In this document: one piece after another, positions 48,115-58,312 of the stretch
Numbering within the stretch: the first letter of the stretch is position 1
Layout of the letters: every line of letters begins with the position of its first letter
Assembly (NCBI RefSeq): GCF_963678635.1
Contig: NC_087068.1
Location: forward strand, 4,547,079 to 4,611,078
Length of the DNA stretch: 64,000 nt
Direction of reading: 5' to 3'
From: Symsagittifera roscoffensis
Lineage: Eukaryota > Xenacoelomorpha > Acoela > Convolutidae
Translations under genes and position numbers: made by a program
Notes under the pieces: generated by a model
The model's database searches: none
The model's input: the letters and a program-made list of their open reading frames with translations, nothing else
What the model was told of the DNA's origin: nothing

Positions 48115-48624
48115 ATGCTGGCTGTGCTGAGTAATCATCTTGAAATTGTTAGTTGGCTTGTCAGTATTGATCCAGCTTGTAATAAAATACAAAACAAAGA
48201 CAATTTAAGCGTACTTCAAGTCGCAGCTGCAAATAGCAAAACTGGAATTGCAACTGTTCTCTTGAAATCGGTCAAGTCATCGGAAAAAAGTTCCTTGATT
48301 TCATCGCCAGCTGACGAAGGCCGGACAGCTTTCCTCTGGTCGTGTTCACAAAGTCATCTCGAGTTCAGCAAATGGCTGCTTGAAGAATACAAAAATTGCA
48401 AGTCCGAATTTGATCCGCTGTTACACAAAATTCAAAGTAACTATGGAAACACGCCTCTGATGCTGAGTGTGCTGAAAAATCATCTTGAAAAAGTTAGTTG
48501 GCTCGCCAGCATTGATCTGGCTTGTTTGAAAACACGAAACAAAAAGAACAAAACCGTCTTTCCTTTCGCAGCTGCAAACGACAAAACTGGAATCGCTTCT
48601 ATTCTCTTAAAATCGTTGAACTAA
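48115..48624 (+). CDS. Ankyrin-repeat ORF, 169 codons
   Basis: About 1.5 units with LQVAAANSKTGIATVLLKSV, SPADEGRTAFLWSC and LKNHLEKVSWLAS. It stops at TCA to TAA in the linker (48622), a change also seen near 33731, 50690 and 51033 in other units. Confidence 0.4.
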   Translation: MLAVLSNHLEIVSWLVSIDPACNKIQNKDNLSVLQVAAANSKTGIATVLLKSVKSSEKSSLISSPADEGRTAFLWSCSQSHLEFSKWLLEEYKNCKSEFDPLLHKIQSNYGNTPLMLSVLKNHLEKVSWLASIDLACLKTRNKKNKTVFPFAAANDKTGIASILLKSLN

Positions 48625-48804
48625 TCGGACAAAAATTCCTTGATTTCCTCGCCAGACAACAATGGTAGAACGGCTTTCTACCGGTTGTGTTCAGAAGGTC
48701 ATTTCGAGTTCAGCAAATGGCTGCTAGAAGAATACAAGAATTAACAGTCAGAATCTGATCCGCTGTTACACACAATTCAAGATAACAATGGAAACACGCC
48801 TCTT
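48625..48804 (+). pseudogene. Broken ankyrin half-unit
   Basis: The ANK1 of this unit (TAFYRLCSEGHFEF) is in frame but sits between the TAA at 48622 and TAA in AAGAATTAACAG (about 48741). Confidence 0.4.
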
Positions 48805-50222
48805 ATGCTGGCTGTGCTGAGTAATCATCTTGAAATTGTTAGTTGGCTTGTCAGTATTGATCCAGTTTGTATGAAAATACAAGACAAAGACAATGTAAGC
48901 GTACTTCAAGTCGCAGCTGCAAATGGCAAATCTGAAATTGCTTTTGTTCTCTTAAAGCCAGTGAAGTCATCGGAAAAAACTTCCTTGATTTCATCGCCAG
49001 ATGACGAAGGCCGGACGGTTTTCCACTGGTCGTGTTCACAAGGTCATCTCCAGATCAGCAAATGGCTGCTAGAAAAATACAAGAATTGCAAGTCAGAATC
49101 TGATCCGCTGTTACACACAATCCAAGATAACAATGAAAACACGCCTCTTATGCCGGCTGTGCTGAGTAATCATCTTGAAATTGTTAGATGGCTTGTCAGT
49201 ATTGATCCAGTTTGTATGAAAATACAAGACAAAGACAATGTAAGCGTACTTCAAGTCGCAGCTGCAAATGGCAAAACTGAAATTGCTTTTGTTCTCTTAA
49301 AGCCAGTGAAGACATCGGAAAAAACTTCCTTGATTTCATCGCCAGATGACGAAGGCCGGACGGTTTTCCACTGGTCGTGTTCACAAGGTCATCTCCAGAT
49401 CAGCAAATGGCTGCTAGAAAAATACAAGAATTGCAAGTCAGAATCTGATCTGCTGTTACACACAATCCAAGATAACAATGGAAACACGCATCTTATGCCG
49501 GCTGTGCTGTTTAATCATCTTGAAATTGTTAGTTGGCTTACCAGCATTGAGCCGGCTTGTATGAAAATACAAAACAAAGACAAATTTAGCAAACTTCATG
49601 TCGCAGCTGCAAACGGCAAAACTGAAATTGCTTTTGCTCACTTAAAGTCGTTGAACTCACCGGACAAAAATTCATTGATTTCATCGCCAGATGACAAAGG
49701 CCAAACGGCTTTCCACCGGTCCTGTTCACAAGGTCATCTCGAGTTCAGCAAATGGCTGCTTGAAGAGTACAAGAATTGCAAGTCAGAATCTGATCCGCAG
49801 TTACACACAATTCAAGATAACAAGGGAAACACGCCTCTTATGCTGGCTGTAATGTTTAATCATCTTGAAATCGTTAGTTGGCTTGCCAGCATTGAGCCGT
49901 CTTGTATGAAAATACAAAACAAAGACAAATTTAGCAAACTTCATGTCGCAGCTGCAAACGGCAAAACTGAAATTGCTTTTGCTCCCTTAAAGTCGTTGAA
50001 CTCACCGGAGAAAAATTCGTTGATTTCATCGCCAGATGACAAAGGCCGGACGGCTTTCCAGCGGTCGTGTTCACAAGGTCATCTCGAGTTCAGCAAATGG
50101 CTGCTTGAAGAGTACAAGAATTGCAAGTCAGAATCTGATCCGCAGTTACACACAATTCAAGATAACAATGGAAACACGCCTCTTATGCTGGCTGTGCTGA
50201 GTAATCATCTTGAAATTTTTAG
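48805..50222 (+). repeat. Two adjacent pairs of duplicated units
   Basis: Units at 48851 and 49196 are near-identical, both with LKPVKSSEK/LKPVKTSEK and HLQISKWLLEK. The following two, about 49541-50220, form a second pair with SKLHVAAANGKTEIAFA and SLNSPDK/SLNSPEK. All four stay in one reading frame, unlike most of this flank. Confidence 0.8.
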
Positions 50223-50253
50223 TTGGCTGCAAGAATTGATCCGGATTGTATGA
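48805..50253 (+). CDS. Longest open frame: ankyrin-repeat ORF, 482 codons
   Basis: Four full units plus edges, about twelve ankyrin repeats, open from TAA at about 48741 and with ATG at 48805 inside ANK2. Subtypes are HLQISKWLLEKYKN with LKPVKSSEK twice, then SKLHVAAANGKTEIAFA with LNSPDK/LNSPEK twice. It ends as SWLQELIRIV after a small deletion in TGGCTGCAAGAATTG. It lies in the decayed flank yet has no internal lesion over more than 1.4 kb. Confidence 0.52.
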   Translation: MLAVLSNHLEIVSWLVSIDPVCMKIQDKDNVSVLQVAAANGKSEIAFVLLKPVKSSEKTSLISSPDDEGRTVFHWSCSQGHLQISKWLLEKYKNCKSESDPLLHTIQDNNENTPLMPAVLSNHLEIVRWLVSIDPVCMKIQDKDNVSVLQVAAANGKTEIAFVLLKPVKTSEKTSLISSPDDEGRTVFHWSCSQGHLQISKWLLEKYKNCKSESDLLLHTIQDNNGNTHLMPAVLFNHLEIVSWLTSIEPACMKIQNKDKFSKLHVAAANGKTEIAFAHLKSLNSPDKNSLISSPDDKGQTAFHRSCSQGHLEFSKWLLEEYKNCKSESDPQLHTIQDNKGNTPLMLAVMFNHLEIVSWLASIEPSCMKIQNKDKFSKLHVAAANGKTEIAFAPLKSLNSPEKNSLISSPDDKGRTAFQRSCSQGHLEFSKWLLEEYKNCKSESDPQLHTIQDNNGNTPLMLAVLSNHLEIFSWLQELIRIV

Positions 50254-51051
50254 AAACACGAAACAAAGACAAACAAGGCGTACTTCATTTCGCAGCTGCA
50301 AACGGAAAAACCGAAATTGCTTCTTTTCTCTTAAAGTCGTTCAAATCATCGGACAAAAGTTCCTCGATTTCATCACCAGACAACAATGACAAAACGGCTT
50401 TCCACTGGTCGTAATCACAAGGTCTTCTCGAGTTCAGCAGATGGCTGCTGGAAGAATACAAGAATTACAAGTCAAAATCTGATCCGCTGTTACACATAAT
50501 TCAAGATAACAATTGAAACACGCCTCTTATCCTGCTGTGCTGAGTAATCATCTTGAAATTGTTAGTTGGCTTGTCAGTATTGATCCGGCTTGTATGAAAA
50601 TACAAAACAAAAAGAAAAAAACGGTGCTTCATTTCGCAGCTGCAAATGACAAAACTAAAGTTGCTTCTGTTCTCTTAAAATCATTGAATTAATCGGAAAA
50701 ATTTTCCTTGATTTCATCGCCAGACAACGATGACAGAACGGCTTTTCACCGGTCGTGTTCAGAAGGTCATTTCAAGTTCAGCAAATGGCTGCTAGAAGAA
50801 TACAAGAATTACAAGTCAGAATCTGATCCGCTGTTACACACAATTCAAAGTTACTATGGAAACACGCCTCTTATGCTGGCTGTGCCAAGAAATCATCTTG
50901 AAAATGTTAGTTGGCTCGCCAGCATTGATCTGGTTTGCTTGAAAACACGAAACAAAAAGAAAAAACCGTACTTCATTTCGCAGCTGCAAACGACAAAACT
51001 GAAATTGCTTCTGTTCTCTTAAAATCGTTGAATTAATCGGACAAAAATTCA
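50254..51051 (+). pseudogene. Broken ankyrin units
   Basis: Frame 50223-50414 (DKQGVLHFAAANGKTEIAS) ends at TGT to TAA (CACTGGTCGTAATCAC). Then GGA to TGA in AACAATTGAAAC (about 50514), a lost base in CTTATCCTGCTGTG, TAA in the linker at about 50690, and frame 50708-51022 closing through an A6 tract (50960-50965). Confidence 0.48.
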
Positions 51052-51696
51052 TTGATTTCATCGCCAGATGACAAAGGCCGGACTGCTTTCCACTGGTCGT
51101 GTTCACAAGGTCATTTCGAGTTCAGCAAATGGCTGCTAGAAGAATACAGGAATTGCAAGTCAGAATCTGATCCGCTGTTACACACAATCCAAGATAACAA
51201 TGGAAACACGCCTCTTATGCTAGCTGTGCTGAGTAATCATCGTGAAATTGTTAGTTGGCTTGTCAGTATTGATCCAGCTTGTATTGAAACACAAGACAAA
51301 GACAATGTAAGCGTACTTCAAGTCGCAGCTGCAAATGGCAAAACTGAAATTGCTTTTGTTCTCTTAAAGTCAGTGAAGTCATCGGAAAAAAGTTCCTTGA
51401 TTTCATCGCCAGATGACGAAGGCCGGAAGGTTTTCCACTGGTCGTGTTCACAAGAGCATTTCGAGTTCAGCAAATTGCTGCTAGAAGAATATAAAAATTA
51501 CAAGACAGAATCAGATCCGCTGTTACATACAATTCAAAATTACAAGGAAATCACGCCTCTTATGCTGGCTGTGCCGAGTAATCATTTTGAAATCGTTAGT
51601 TGGCTTGACACCATTGATCCTGATTGTATGATAACACGAAACGAAAACAAACATAGCGTACTTCATTTCGCGAACTATCGGAGAAAAAATCTTTGA
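51052..51696 (+). CDS. Ankyrin-repeat ORF, 214 codons
   Basis: Nearly two units: WLVSIDPACIETQDKDNVS, LQVAAANGKTEIAFVLLKSV, HWSCSQEHFEFSKLLLEE (W to L) and SWLDTIDPDCMITRNENKHS. A deletion of roughly 65 bases in ANK3 joins TTCATTTCGC to GAACTATCGG and ends the frame as FANYRRKNL. Confidence 0.42.
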   Translation: MISSPDDKGRTAFHWSCSQGHFEFSKWLLEEYRNCKSESDPLLHTIQDNNGNTPLMLAVLSNHREIVSWLVSIDPACIETQDKDNVSVLQVAAANGKTEIAFVLLKSVKSSEKSSLISSPDDEGRKVFHWSCSQEHFEFSKLLLEEYKNYKTESDPLLHTIQNYKEITPLMLAVPSNHFEIVSWLDTIDPDCMITRNENKHSVLHFANYRRKNL

Positions 51697-53735
51697 TTTC
51701 ATCACCAGATGACGAAGGCCGGACGGCCTTCCACTGGTCGTATTCAGAAGTTCATCTCGAGTTCAGCAAATGGCTGCTTGAAGATTACAAGAAAGGCAAG
51801 TCCGAATATGATCTGCTGTTACACACAATTTAAAGTAACTATGGAAACACGCCTCTTATGCCGGCTGTGCTGAGAAATCATCTTAAAAATGTTACTTGGC
51901 TCGCCAGCATTGATCTGGCTGGTATGAAAATACAAAATAAAGACAAATTAAGCGTACTTCATGTCGCAACTGCAAATGGCAAAAATGAAATTGCTTCGGT
52001 TCTCTTAAAATCGTTGAACTCATCTGACAAAAGTTCATTAATTTCATCGCCAGATGACGAAGGTCGGACGGCATTCCGCTGATCGTGTTCAGAAGGTCAT
52101 ATCGAGTTTAGCAATTGGCTGCTTGAAGAATAGAAGAATTGCATGTTGGAATCTGATCAGCTGTTACACACAATTCAAGATATTGATGGAAACAAGCCTC
52201 TTATAACGGCTGTGCTGAGAAATCATCTTGAAAATGTTAGTTAGCTCGCCAGCACTGATCTGGCTTGTTTGAAAACACGAAACAAAAAGAAAAAAAACCG
52301 TACTTCATTCCCCAGCTGCAAACGACAAAACTGAAATTGCTTCTGTGCTCTTGAAATTGTGGTAATCATTGGACAAAATTTCCTTGATTTCATTGCCAGA
52401 CAACGATGGCAGAACGGCTTTCCACCGGTCGTGTTCAGAAGGTCATTTCGAGTTCAGGAAATGACTGCTAGAAGAATACAAGATTTACAAGTCAGAATCT
52501 GATCAGCTGTAACACACAATACAAGATAATGATGGAAAAACGCCTCTTATGCTGGCTGTGCTGAGTAACCATCTTCAAATTGTTAGTTGACCTGTCAGAA
52601 TTGATCCGGCTTGTATGAAAATACAAAAAAAAGACATGTAAGCGTACTTCATGTCTCAGGTGCAAATGGCAAAAAGGAAATTGCTTCGGTTCTCTTAAAA
52701 TTGGTGAACTCATCGGACAAAAGCTCATTGATTTCATCGCCAGACAACGATGGCAGAACGGCTTTCCACCGATCGTGTGCAGAAGGTCATTTCGAGTTCA
52801 GCAAATGGCTGCTAGAAGAATACAAGATTTACAAGTCAGAATCTGATCCGCTGTTACACACAATTCAAGATAACAATAGAAACACGCCTCTTATGCCGGC
52901 TGTACTGAGAAATCAGCTTGAAAATGTAAGTTGACTCGCTAGCGTTGATCTGGCTCGTCTGAAAACACAAAACAAAGACAAATTAAGCGTACTTCATGTC
53001 GCAGCTGCGAATGGCAAAACTTAAATTGCTTCCGTTCTCTTAAAATCGGTGAACTCATCGGACAAAAGTTAATTAAATTCATCGCCAGATGACGAAGGCC
53101 GGACGGCTTTCCTCTGGTTGTGTTCAGAAGGTCATCTCGAGTTCAGTAAAAGGCTGCTTGAAAAATACAAGAATTGCAAGTCCGAATCTGATCCGCTGTT
53201 ACACACAATTCAAAGTAACTATTGAAAAACGCATCCTATGCTGGCTGTGCTGAGAAATCATCTTGAAAATGTTAGTTTGCTCGCCAGCACTGATCTGGTT
53301 TGTTTGAAAACACAAAACAAAAAGAAAAAAGATTGTACTTCATTTCGCAGCTACAAACGACAAAACTGAAATTGCTTCTGTTCTCTTAAAATCGTTGTAT
53401 TCATCGGACAAAAATGCCTTGATTTAATCGCCAGACAACGATGGCAGAACGGCTTTCCACCGGTCGTGTGCATAAGGTCATTTCGAGTTCAGAAAATGGC
53501 TGCTAGAAGAATACAAGATTGACAAGTCAGAATCTGATCCGCTGTTACACAAAATTCAAGTTAACATTGGAAACACGCCTCTTTGCCGGCTGTGCTGAGA
53601 AATCAGCTTGAAAATGTAAGTTGGCTCGCCAGCATTGATCTGGCTTGTCGGAAAACACAAAACAAAGACAAATTAAGCGTACTTCATGTCGCAGCTGCAA
53701 ATGGCAAAACTTAAATTGCCTCCGTTCTCTTAAAA
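51697..53735 (+). pseudogene. Heavily decayed ankyrin units
   Basis: About six units with only short frames (51858-52082, 52611-52934). Lesions include TGG to TAG or TGA at ANK2 (about 52242, 52588, 52933), TAA in ATTTAAAGTAAC (51831), an A8 tract (52290-52297), AACTTAAATTGC stops (about 53022, 53711) and ATTTAATCGCC (about 53424). Confidence 0.5.
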
Positions 53736-54191
53736 TTGGTGAACTCATCGGACAAAACTTCATTGATTTCATCGCCAGATGACGAAGGCCGGACGGCTTT
53801 CCTCTGGTCGTGTTCAGAAGGTCATTTCAAGTTCAGCAAATGGCTGCTAGAAGAATACAAAAACTACAAACCAGAATCTGATCCGCTGTTACACACAAAT
53901 CAAGATAACAATGGAAACACGCCTCTTATGCTGGCTGTGCTGAGTAATCAACTTGAAATTGTTAGTTGGCTTGTCACTATTGATCTGGCATGTATGAAAA
54001 TACAAAACAAAGAGAAAGTATGCGTACTTCATGTCGCAGCTGCAAATGGCAAGACTGAAACTGCTTCGGTTCTCTTAAAATCGGTGAACTCGTCGGACAA
54101 AAGTTCATTGATTTCATCGCCAGACAAGGATGATGGCAGAACGGCTTTCCACCGGTCGTGTTCAGAAGGTCATTTCAAATTCAGGAAATGA
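53736..54191 (+). CDS. Ankyrin-repeat ORF, 151 codons
   Basis: One unit plus a second linker and ANK1. It has FLWSCSEGHFKFSKW, SWLVTIDLACMKIQNKEKVC and a three-base insertion in SSPDKDDGRTAFH. It ends with TGG to TGA (AGGAAATGACTGCT) at 54189. Confidence 0.4.
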   Translation: MVNSSDKTSLISSPDDEGRTAFLWSCSEGHFKFSKWLLEEYKNYKPESDPLLHTNQDNNGNTPLMLAVLSNQLEIVSWLVTIDLACMKIQNKEKVCVLHVAAANGKTETASVLLKSVNSSDKSSLISSPDKDDGRTAFHRSCSEGHFKFRK

Positions 54192-54428
54192 CTGCTAGAA
54201 GAATACAAGATTTACAAGTCAGAATCTGATCCGCTGTTGCACACATTTCAAGATAACAATGAAAACACGCCTCTTATGACGGCTGTGCTGAGAAATCAGC
54301 TTGAAAATGTAAGTTGGCTTGCCAGCATTGATCTGGCTTGTATGAAAATACAAAACAAAGACAAATGAAGCGTACTCCATGTCGCAGCTATAAAGGGCAA
54401 AACTTAAATTGCTTCCGTTCTCTTAAAA
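54192..54428 (+). pseudogene. Broken ankyrin unit remainder
   Basis: The rest of the unit carries GACAAATGAAGC (about 54366) and AACTTAAATTGC (about 54404) stops. It has FQDNNENTPLMTAVLRNQLEN in ANK2. Confidence 0.42.
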
Positions 54429-55058
54429 TTGGTGAACTCATCGGACAAAAGTTCATTGATTTCATCGCCAGATGACGAAGGTCGGACGGCTTTCCTCTGG
54501 TCGTGTTCAGAAGGTCCTTTCGAGTTCAGCAAATGGCTGCTAGAAGAATACAAGAATTACAAGTTAGAATCAGATCCGCTGTTACACACAATTCAAAATT
54601 ACAATGGAATCACGCCTCTTATGCTCGCTGTGCTGAGTAATCAACTTGAAATTGTAAGTTGGCTTGTCACTATTGATCTGGCATGTATGAAAATACAAAA
54701 CAAAGAGAAAGTATGCGTACTTCATGTCGCAGCTGCAAATGGCAAGACTGAAACTGCTTCGGTTCTCTTAAAATCGGTGAACTCATCGGACAAAAGTTCA
54801 TTGATTTCATTGCCAGATGACGAAGGCATGACGGCTTTCCACTGGTCGTGTTCAGAAGGTAATCTCGAGTTAAGCAAATGGCTTCTAGAAGAATACAAGA
54901 GTTACAAGTCAGAATCTGATCCGCTGTTACACACAATACGAGATTTTGATGGAATCACGCCTCTTGTGCTGGCTGTGCTGAGAAATCATCTTGAAAATGT
55001 AATTTGGCTCGCCAGCATTGATCTGGCTTGTATGAAAATACAAAACAAAGACAAATGA
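54429..55058 (+). CDS. Ankyrin-repeat ORF, 209 codons
   Basis: Two units, the first nearly the same as 53736-54100 (FLWSCSEGPFEFSKW, VTIDLACMKIQNKEKVC), the second of the left-hand type (DDEGMTAFHWSCSEGN, RDFDGITPLVLAVL). It ends NKDK-TGA at 55056. The mixture suggests exchange between old and young subtypes. Confidence 0.43.
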   Translation: MVNSSDKSSLISSPDDEGRTAFLWSCSEGPFEFSKWLLEEYKNYKLESDPLLHTIQNYNGITPLMLAVLSNQLEIVSWLVTIDLACMKIQNKEKVCVLHVAAANGKTETASVLLKSVNSSDKSSLISLPDDEGMTAFHWSCSEGNLELSKWLLEEYKSYKSESDPLLHTIRDFDGITPLVLAVLRNHLENVIWLASIDLACMKIQNKDK

Positions 55059-56015
55059 AGCGTACTCCATGTCGCAGCTATAAAGGGCAAAACTGAAATT
55101 GCTTCGGTTCTCTTAAAATAGCGAAATCATCGAACAAAAGTTTCTTGATTTCATCGCCAGATGACGAAGGCCGGACGGTTTTCCACTCGTCGTGTTCACA
55201 AGGTCATATGGATTTCAGCAAATGGCTGCTTGAAGAATACAAGAATTGCAAGTCCGAATCTGATCCACTGTTACACACAATTCAAAGTATATTTTGAAAA
55301 ACGCCGCCTATGTTGTCGTTGGCTGTGCTGAGAAATCATCTTGAAAATGTGAAAATGTTAGTTGGCTCGCCAGCACTGATCTGGCTTGTTTGAAAACACG
55401 AAACGAAAAAAAATCGTACTTCATTTCGCAGCTGCAAACTACAAATTTGAAACTGCTTCTGTTCTCTTAAAATTGTAGTATTCATCGGACAAATTTTCCT
55501 TGATTTCATCGCAAGACAGCGATGGCAGAACGAATTTCCACCGGTCGTGTTCAGAAGGTCATTTAGAGTTCAGCAAATGGCTGCTAGTAGAATACAAGAA
55601 TTACAAGTCAGAATCTGATCCGATGTTACACACAAATTAGATAACCTTGGAAACACGCCTCTTATGCTGGCTGTGCTGAGTAATCATCCTGAAGTTGCTA
55701 GTTCGCTTGTCAGTATTGATCCGGCTTGTATGAAAATAAAAAACAAAAACGAACAAAGCGTACTTCATTTCGCAGCTGCAAAAAGCAAACCGAATTTGCT
55801 TCGGTTCTCTTAAAATTGGTGAATTCATCCGACAAAAATTCAATGATTTTGTCACCAGAAAACAATGGCATAACGGCTTTCCACTGGTCGTAATCACAAG
55901 GTCTTCTCGAGCTCAGCAAATGGCTGCTAGAAGAATACAAGAATTATAAGTCAGAATCTTATCCGCTGTTACACACAATTCAGATAACCTTGGAAACACG
56001 CCTCTACTGCTGGCT
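55059..56015 (+). pseudogene. Heavily decayed ankyrin units
   Basis: About 2.8 units with no useful frame. A short internal duplication GAAAATGTGAAAATGTTAG lies near 55344, and GCCTATGTTGTCGTTGGC contains an insertion (about 55308). Other lesions are one-base losses and CACAAATTAGATAAC (about 55633). Confidence 0.45.
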
Positions 56016-56492
56016 GTGCTGAGTAATCATCCTGAAATTGCTAGTTCGCTTGTCAGTATTGATCCGGCTTGTATGAAAATAGAAAACAAAAACGAACAAA
56101 GCGTACTTCATTTCGCAGCTGAAAACGGCAAAACTGAAATTGCTTCTGTTCTCTTAACATCGTTGAGTTCATCGGAAAAAAGTTCTTTGATTTCATCGCC
56201 AGATGACGGAAGCTGGACAGCTTTCCACTGGTCGTGTTCACAAGGTTTTCTCGGGCTCAGCAAAAGGCTGCTAGAAGACCACCAGATTTATAAGTCAGAA
56301 TCTGATCCGCTGTTACACACAATTCGAGATGAAAGTGGAAACACGCCTCTTATGCTGGATGTGCTGAGTAATCATCATGAAATTGTTAGTTGGCTTTTCA
56401 GTATTGATCCGGCTTGTATGAAAATACAAAACGAAGCGTGTTTCATTTCGCAGCTGAAAACGGCAAAACTGAATTTGCTTCTGTTCTTTTAA
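56016..56492 (+). CDS. Ankyrin-repeat ORF, 158 codons
   Basis: About 1.3 units of a distinct subtype: HFAAENGKTEIASVLLTSL, DGSWTAFHWSCSQGFLGLSK, DESGNTPLMLDVLSNHHEIV and SWLFSIDP. ANK3 is shortened (IQNEACFISQLKTAK is out of frame). Confidence 0.4.
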   Translation: MLSNHPEIASSLVSIDPACMKIENKNEQSVLHFAAENGKTEIASVLLTSLSSSEKSSLISSPDDGSWTAFHWSCSQGFLGLSKRLLEDHQIYKSESDPLLHTIRDESGNTPLMLDVLSNHHEIVSWLFSIDPACMKIQNEACFISQLKTAKLNLLLFF

Positions 56493-56672
56493 AATCGTTG
56501 AATTCATCGGACAAATTGTCCTTAATTTCACCGCCAGACAACGATGGCAGAACAGATTTCCACCGGTCGTGTATAGAAGGTCATCCCGAGTTCAGCAAAT
56601 GGCTGCTATCAAAATACAGGAATTACATGTCAGAATCTGATCAGCTGTTACACACAATTCAAGATAACTCTT
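56493..56672 (+). pseudogene. Ankyrin fragment
   Basis: Open as part of 56414-56692 (HFAAENGKTEFASVLLKSL, SPPDNDGRTDFHRSC). A deletion in GATAACTCTTATGTTAGC (about 56671) removes the NGNTP segment and breaks the frame. Confidence 0.38.
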
Positions 56673-57134
56673 ATGTTAGCTGTGCTGAGTGATCATCTTC
56701 AAACTGTTAGTTGGCTTGTCAGTTTTGATCCAGCTTGTATGAAAATACAAAACAAAAACAGAAGCATTTTTCATTTCGCAGCTGTGAACGGCAAAATTGA
56801 AACTGTTTCTGTTCTCTTAAAATCGTTGAACTCAAGGGACAAAAATTTCTTTATTTCATTGCCAGACAACGATGGCAGACCGGTTTTCCACGGGTCGTAT
56901 TCAGAAATTCATTTCCAGCTCAGCAAATGGCTGCTAGAAGAATACCAGATTTATAAGTCAGAATCTGATCCGCTGTTGCACACAATTCGAGATGAAAGTG
57001 GAAACACGCCTCTTATGCTGGATGTGCTGAGTAATTATCATGAAATTGTTAGTTGGCTTTTCAGTATTGATGCGGCTTGTATGAAAATACAAAACAAAGC
57101 GTGTTTCATTTCGCAGCTGAAACGGCAAAACTGA
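56673..57134 (+). CDS. Ankyrin-repeat ORF, 153 codons
   Basis: About 1.3 units: LQTVSWLVSFDPACMKIQNK, IFHFAAVNGKIETVSVLLK, FHGSYSEIHFQLSKW and DESGNTPLMLDVLSNYHEIV. It ends out of frame (ACFISQLKRQN) as at 56450, with one more base lost in CAGCTGAAACGGC. Confidence 0.38.
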   Translation: MLAVLSDHLQTVSWLVSFDPACMKIQNKNRSIFHFAAVNGKIETVSVLLKSLNSRDKNFFISLPDNDGRPVFHGSYSEIHFQLSKWLLEEYQIYKSESDPLLHTIRDESGNTPLMLDVLSNYHEIVSWLFSIDAACMKIQNKACFISQLKRQN

Positions 57135-57755
57135 ATTTGCTTCTGTTCTATTAAAATCGTTGAATTCATCGGACAAATTTTCCTTAATTTCACCGCCAGA
57201 CAACGATGGCAGAACAGCTTTCCACCGGTCGTGTATAGAAGGTCATCCCGAGTTCAGCAAATGGCTGCTAGCAGAATACAGGAAATACATGTCAGAATCT
57301 GATCCGCTGTTACACACAATTCAAGATATTGATGGAAACACGCCTGTTAAGCTGGCTGTGCTGAGAAATCATTTTGAAAATGATAGTTGGCTCGCCAGCC
57401 TTGATCCGGCTTGTATGAAAACACGATACAAAATGAAAAAAAAACGTAATTCATTTCGCAGCCGCAAACGACAAAACTGAAGTTGCTTCTGTTCTCTTGA
57501 AATCGTTGAACTCATCGGACAAAGTTTCCTTGATTTCATTGCCAGACATAGATGACAGAACAACTTTCCACCGGTCGTGTTCAGAGGTCATTTCGAGTTC
57601 AGTAAATGGCTGCTAGAAGAATACAAGAATTACACGTTAGAATCTGATCCACTGTTACACACAATTCAAGATAACAATGGAAACACTCCTCTTATGCTGG
57701 CTGTGCCAAGAAATAATCTTGAAAATGTTAGTTGGCTCGCCAGCATTGATCTGGT
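57135..57755 (+). pseudogene. Broken ankyrin units
   Basis: Frames 57160-57480 (SPPDNDGRTAFHRSCIEGH, GNTPVKLAVLRNHFEN) and 57577-57825. They are separated by an A-rich frameshift (ATGAAAAAAAAACG, about 57432) and a lost base in TGTTCAGAGGTC (57582). Confidence 0.45.
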
Positions 57756-58178
57756 TTGTTTGAAAACACGACACAAAAAGAAAAAACCGTACTTCATTTC
57801 GCAGCTGCAATTGGCAAAACTGTAATTGCTTCGGTTCTCAAAAAATCGGTGAACTCATCGGACAAAAATTCATTGATTTCACCACCAGACAACAATGTCA
57901 TAACGACTTTTCACTGGTCGTGTTCAGATGGTCATCTCGAATTCAGCAAATGGCTGCTTGAAGAATACAAGAATTGCAAGTCAGAATCTGATCCGCTGTT
58001 ACACACAATTCGAGATGAAAGTGGAAACACGCCTCGTATGCTGGATGTGCTGAGTAATCATCATGAAATTGTTAGTTGGCTTTTCAGTATTGATCCGGCT
58101 TGTATGAGAATACAAAACAGAGCGGGTTTCATTTCGCAGCTGAAAACGGCAAAACTGAATTTGCTTCTGTTCTTTTAA
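57756..58178 (+). CDS. Ankyrin-repeat ORF, 140 codons
   Basis: One unit with HFAAAIGKTVIASVLKKSV, SPPDNNVITTFHWSCSDGH and DESGNTPRMLDVLSNHHEIV. The first codons lie before an A6 tract (57781-57786), and the end (GFISQLKTAK) is out of frame. Confidence 0.38.
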   Translation: MFENTTQKEKTVLHFAAAIGKTVIASVLKKSVNSSDKNSLISPPDNNVITTFHWSCSDGHLEFSKWLLEEYKNCKSESDPLLHTIRDESGNTPRMLDVLSNHHEIVSWLFSIDPACMRIQNRAGFISQLKTAKLNLLLFF

Positions 58179-58312
58179 AATCTTTGAAATAATCGGACAA
58201 ATTGTCCTTAATTTCACCGCCAGACAACGATGGCAGAACAGCTTTCCACCAGTCGTGTATAGAAGGTCATCCCGAGTTCAGCAAATGACTTCTAGCAAAA
58301 CACAGGAATTAC

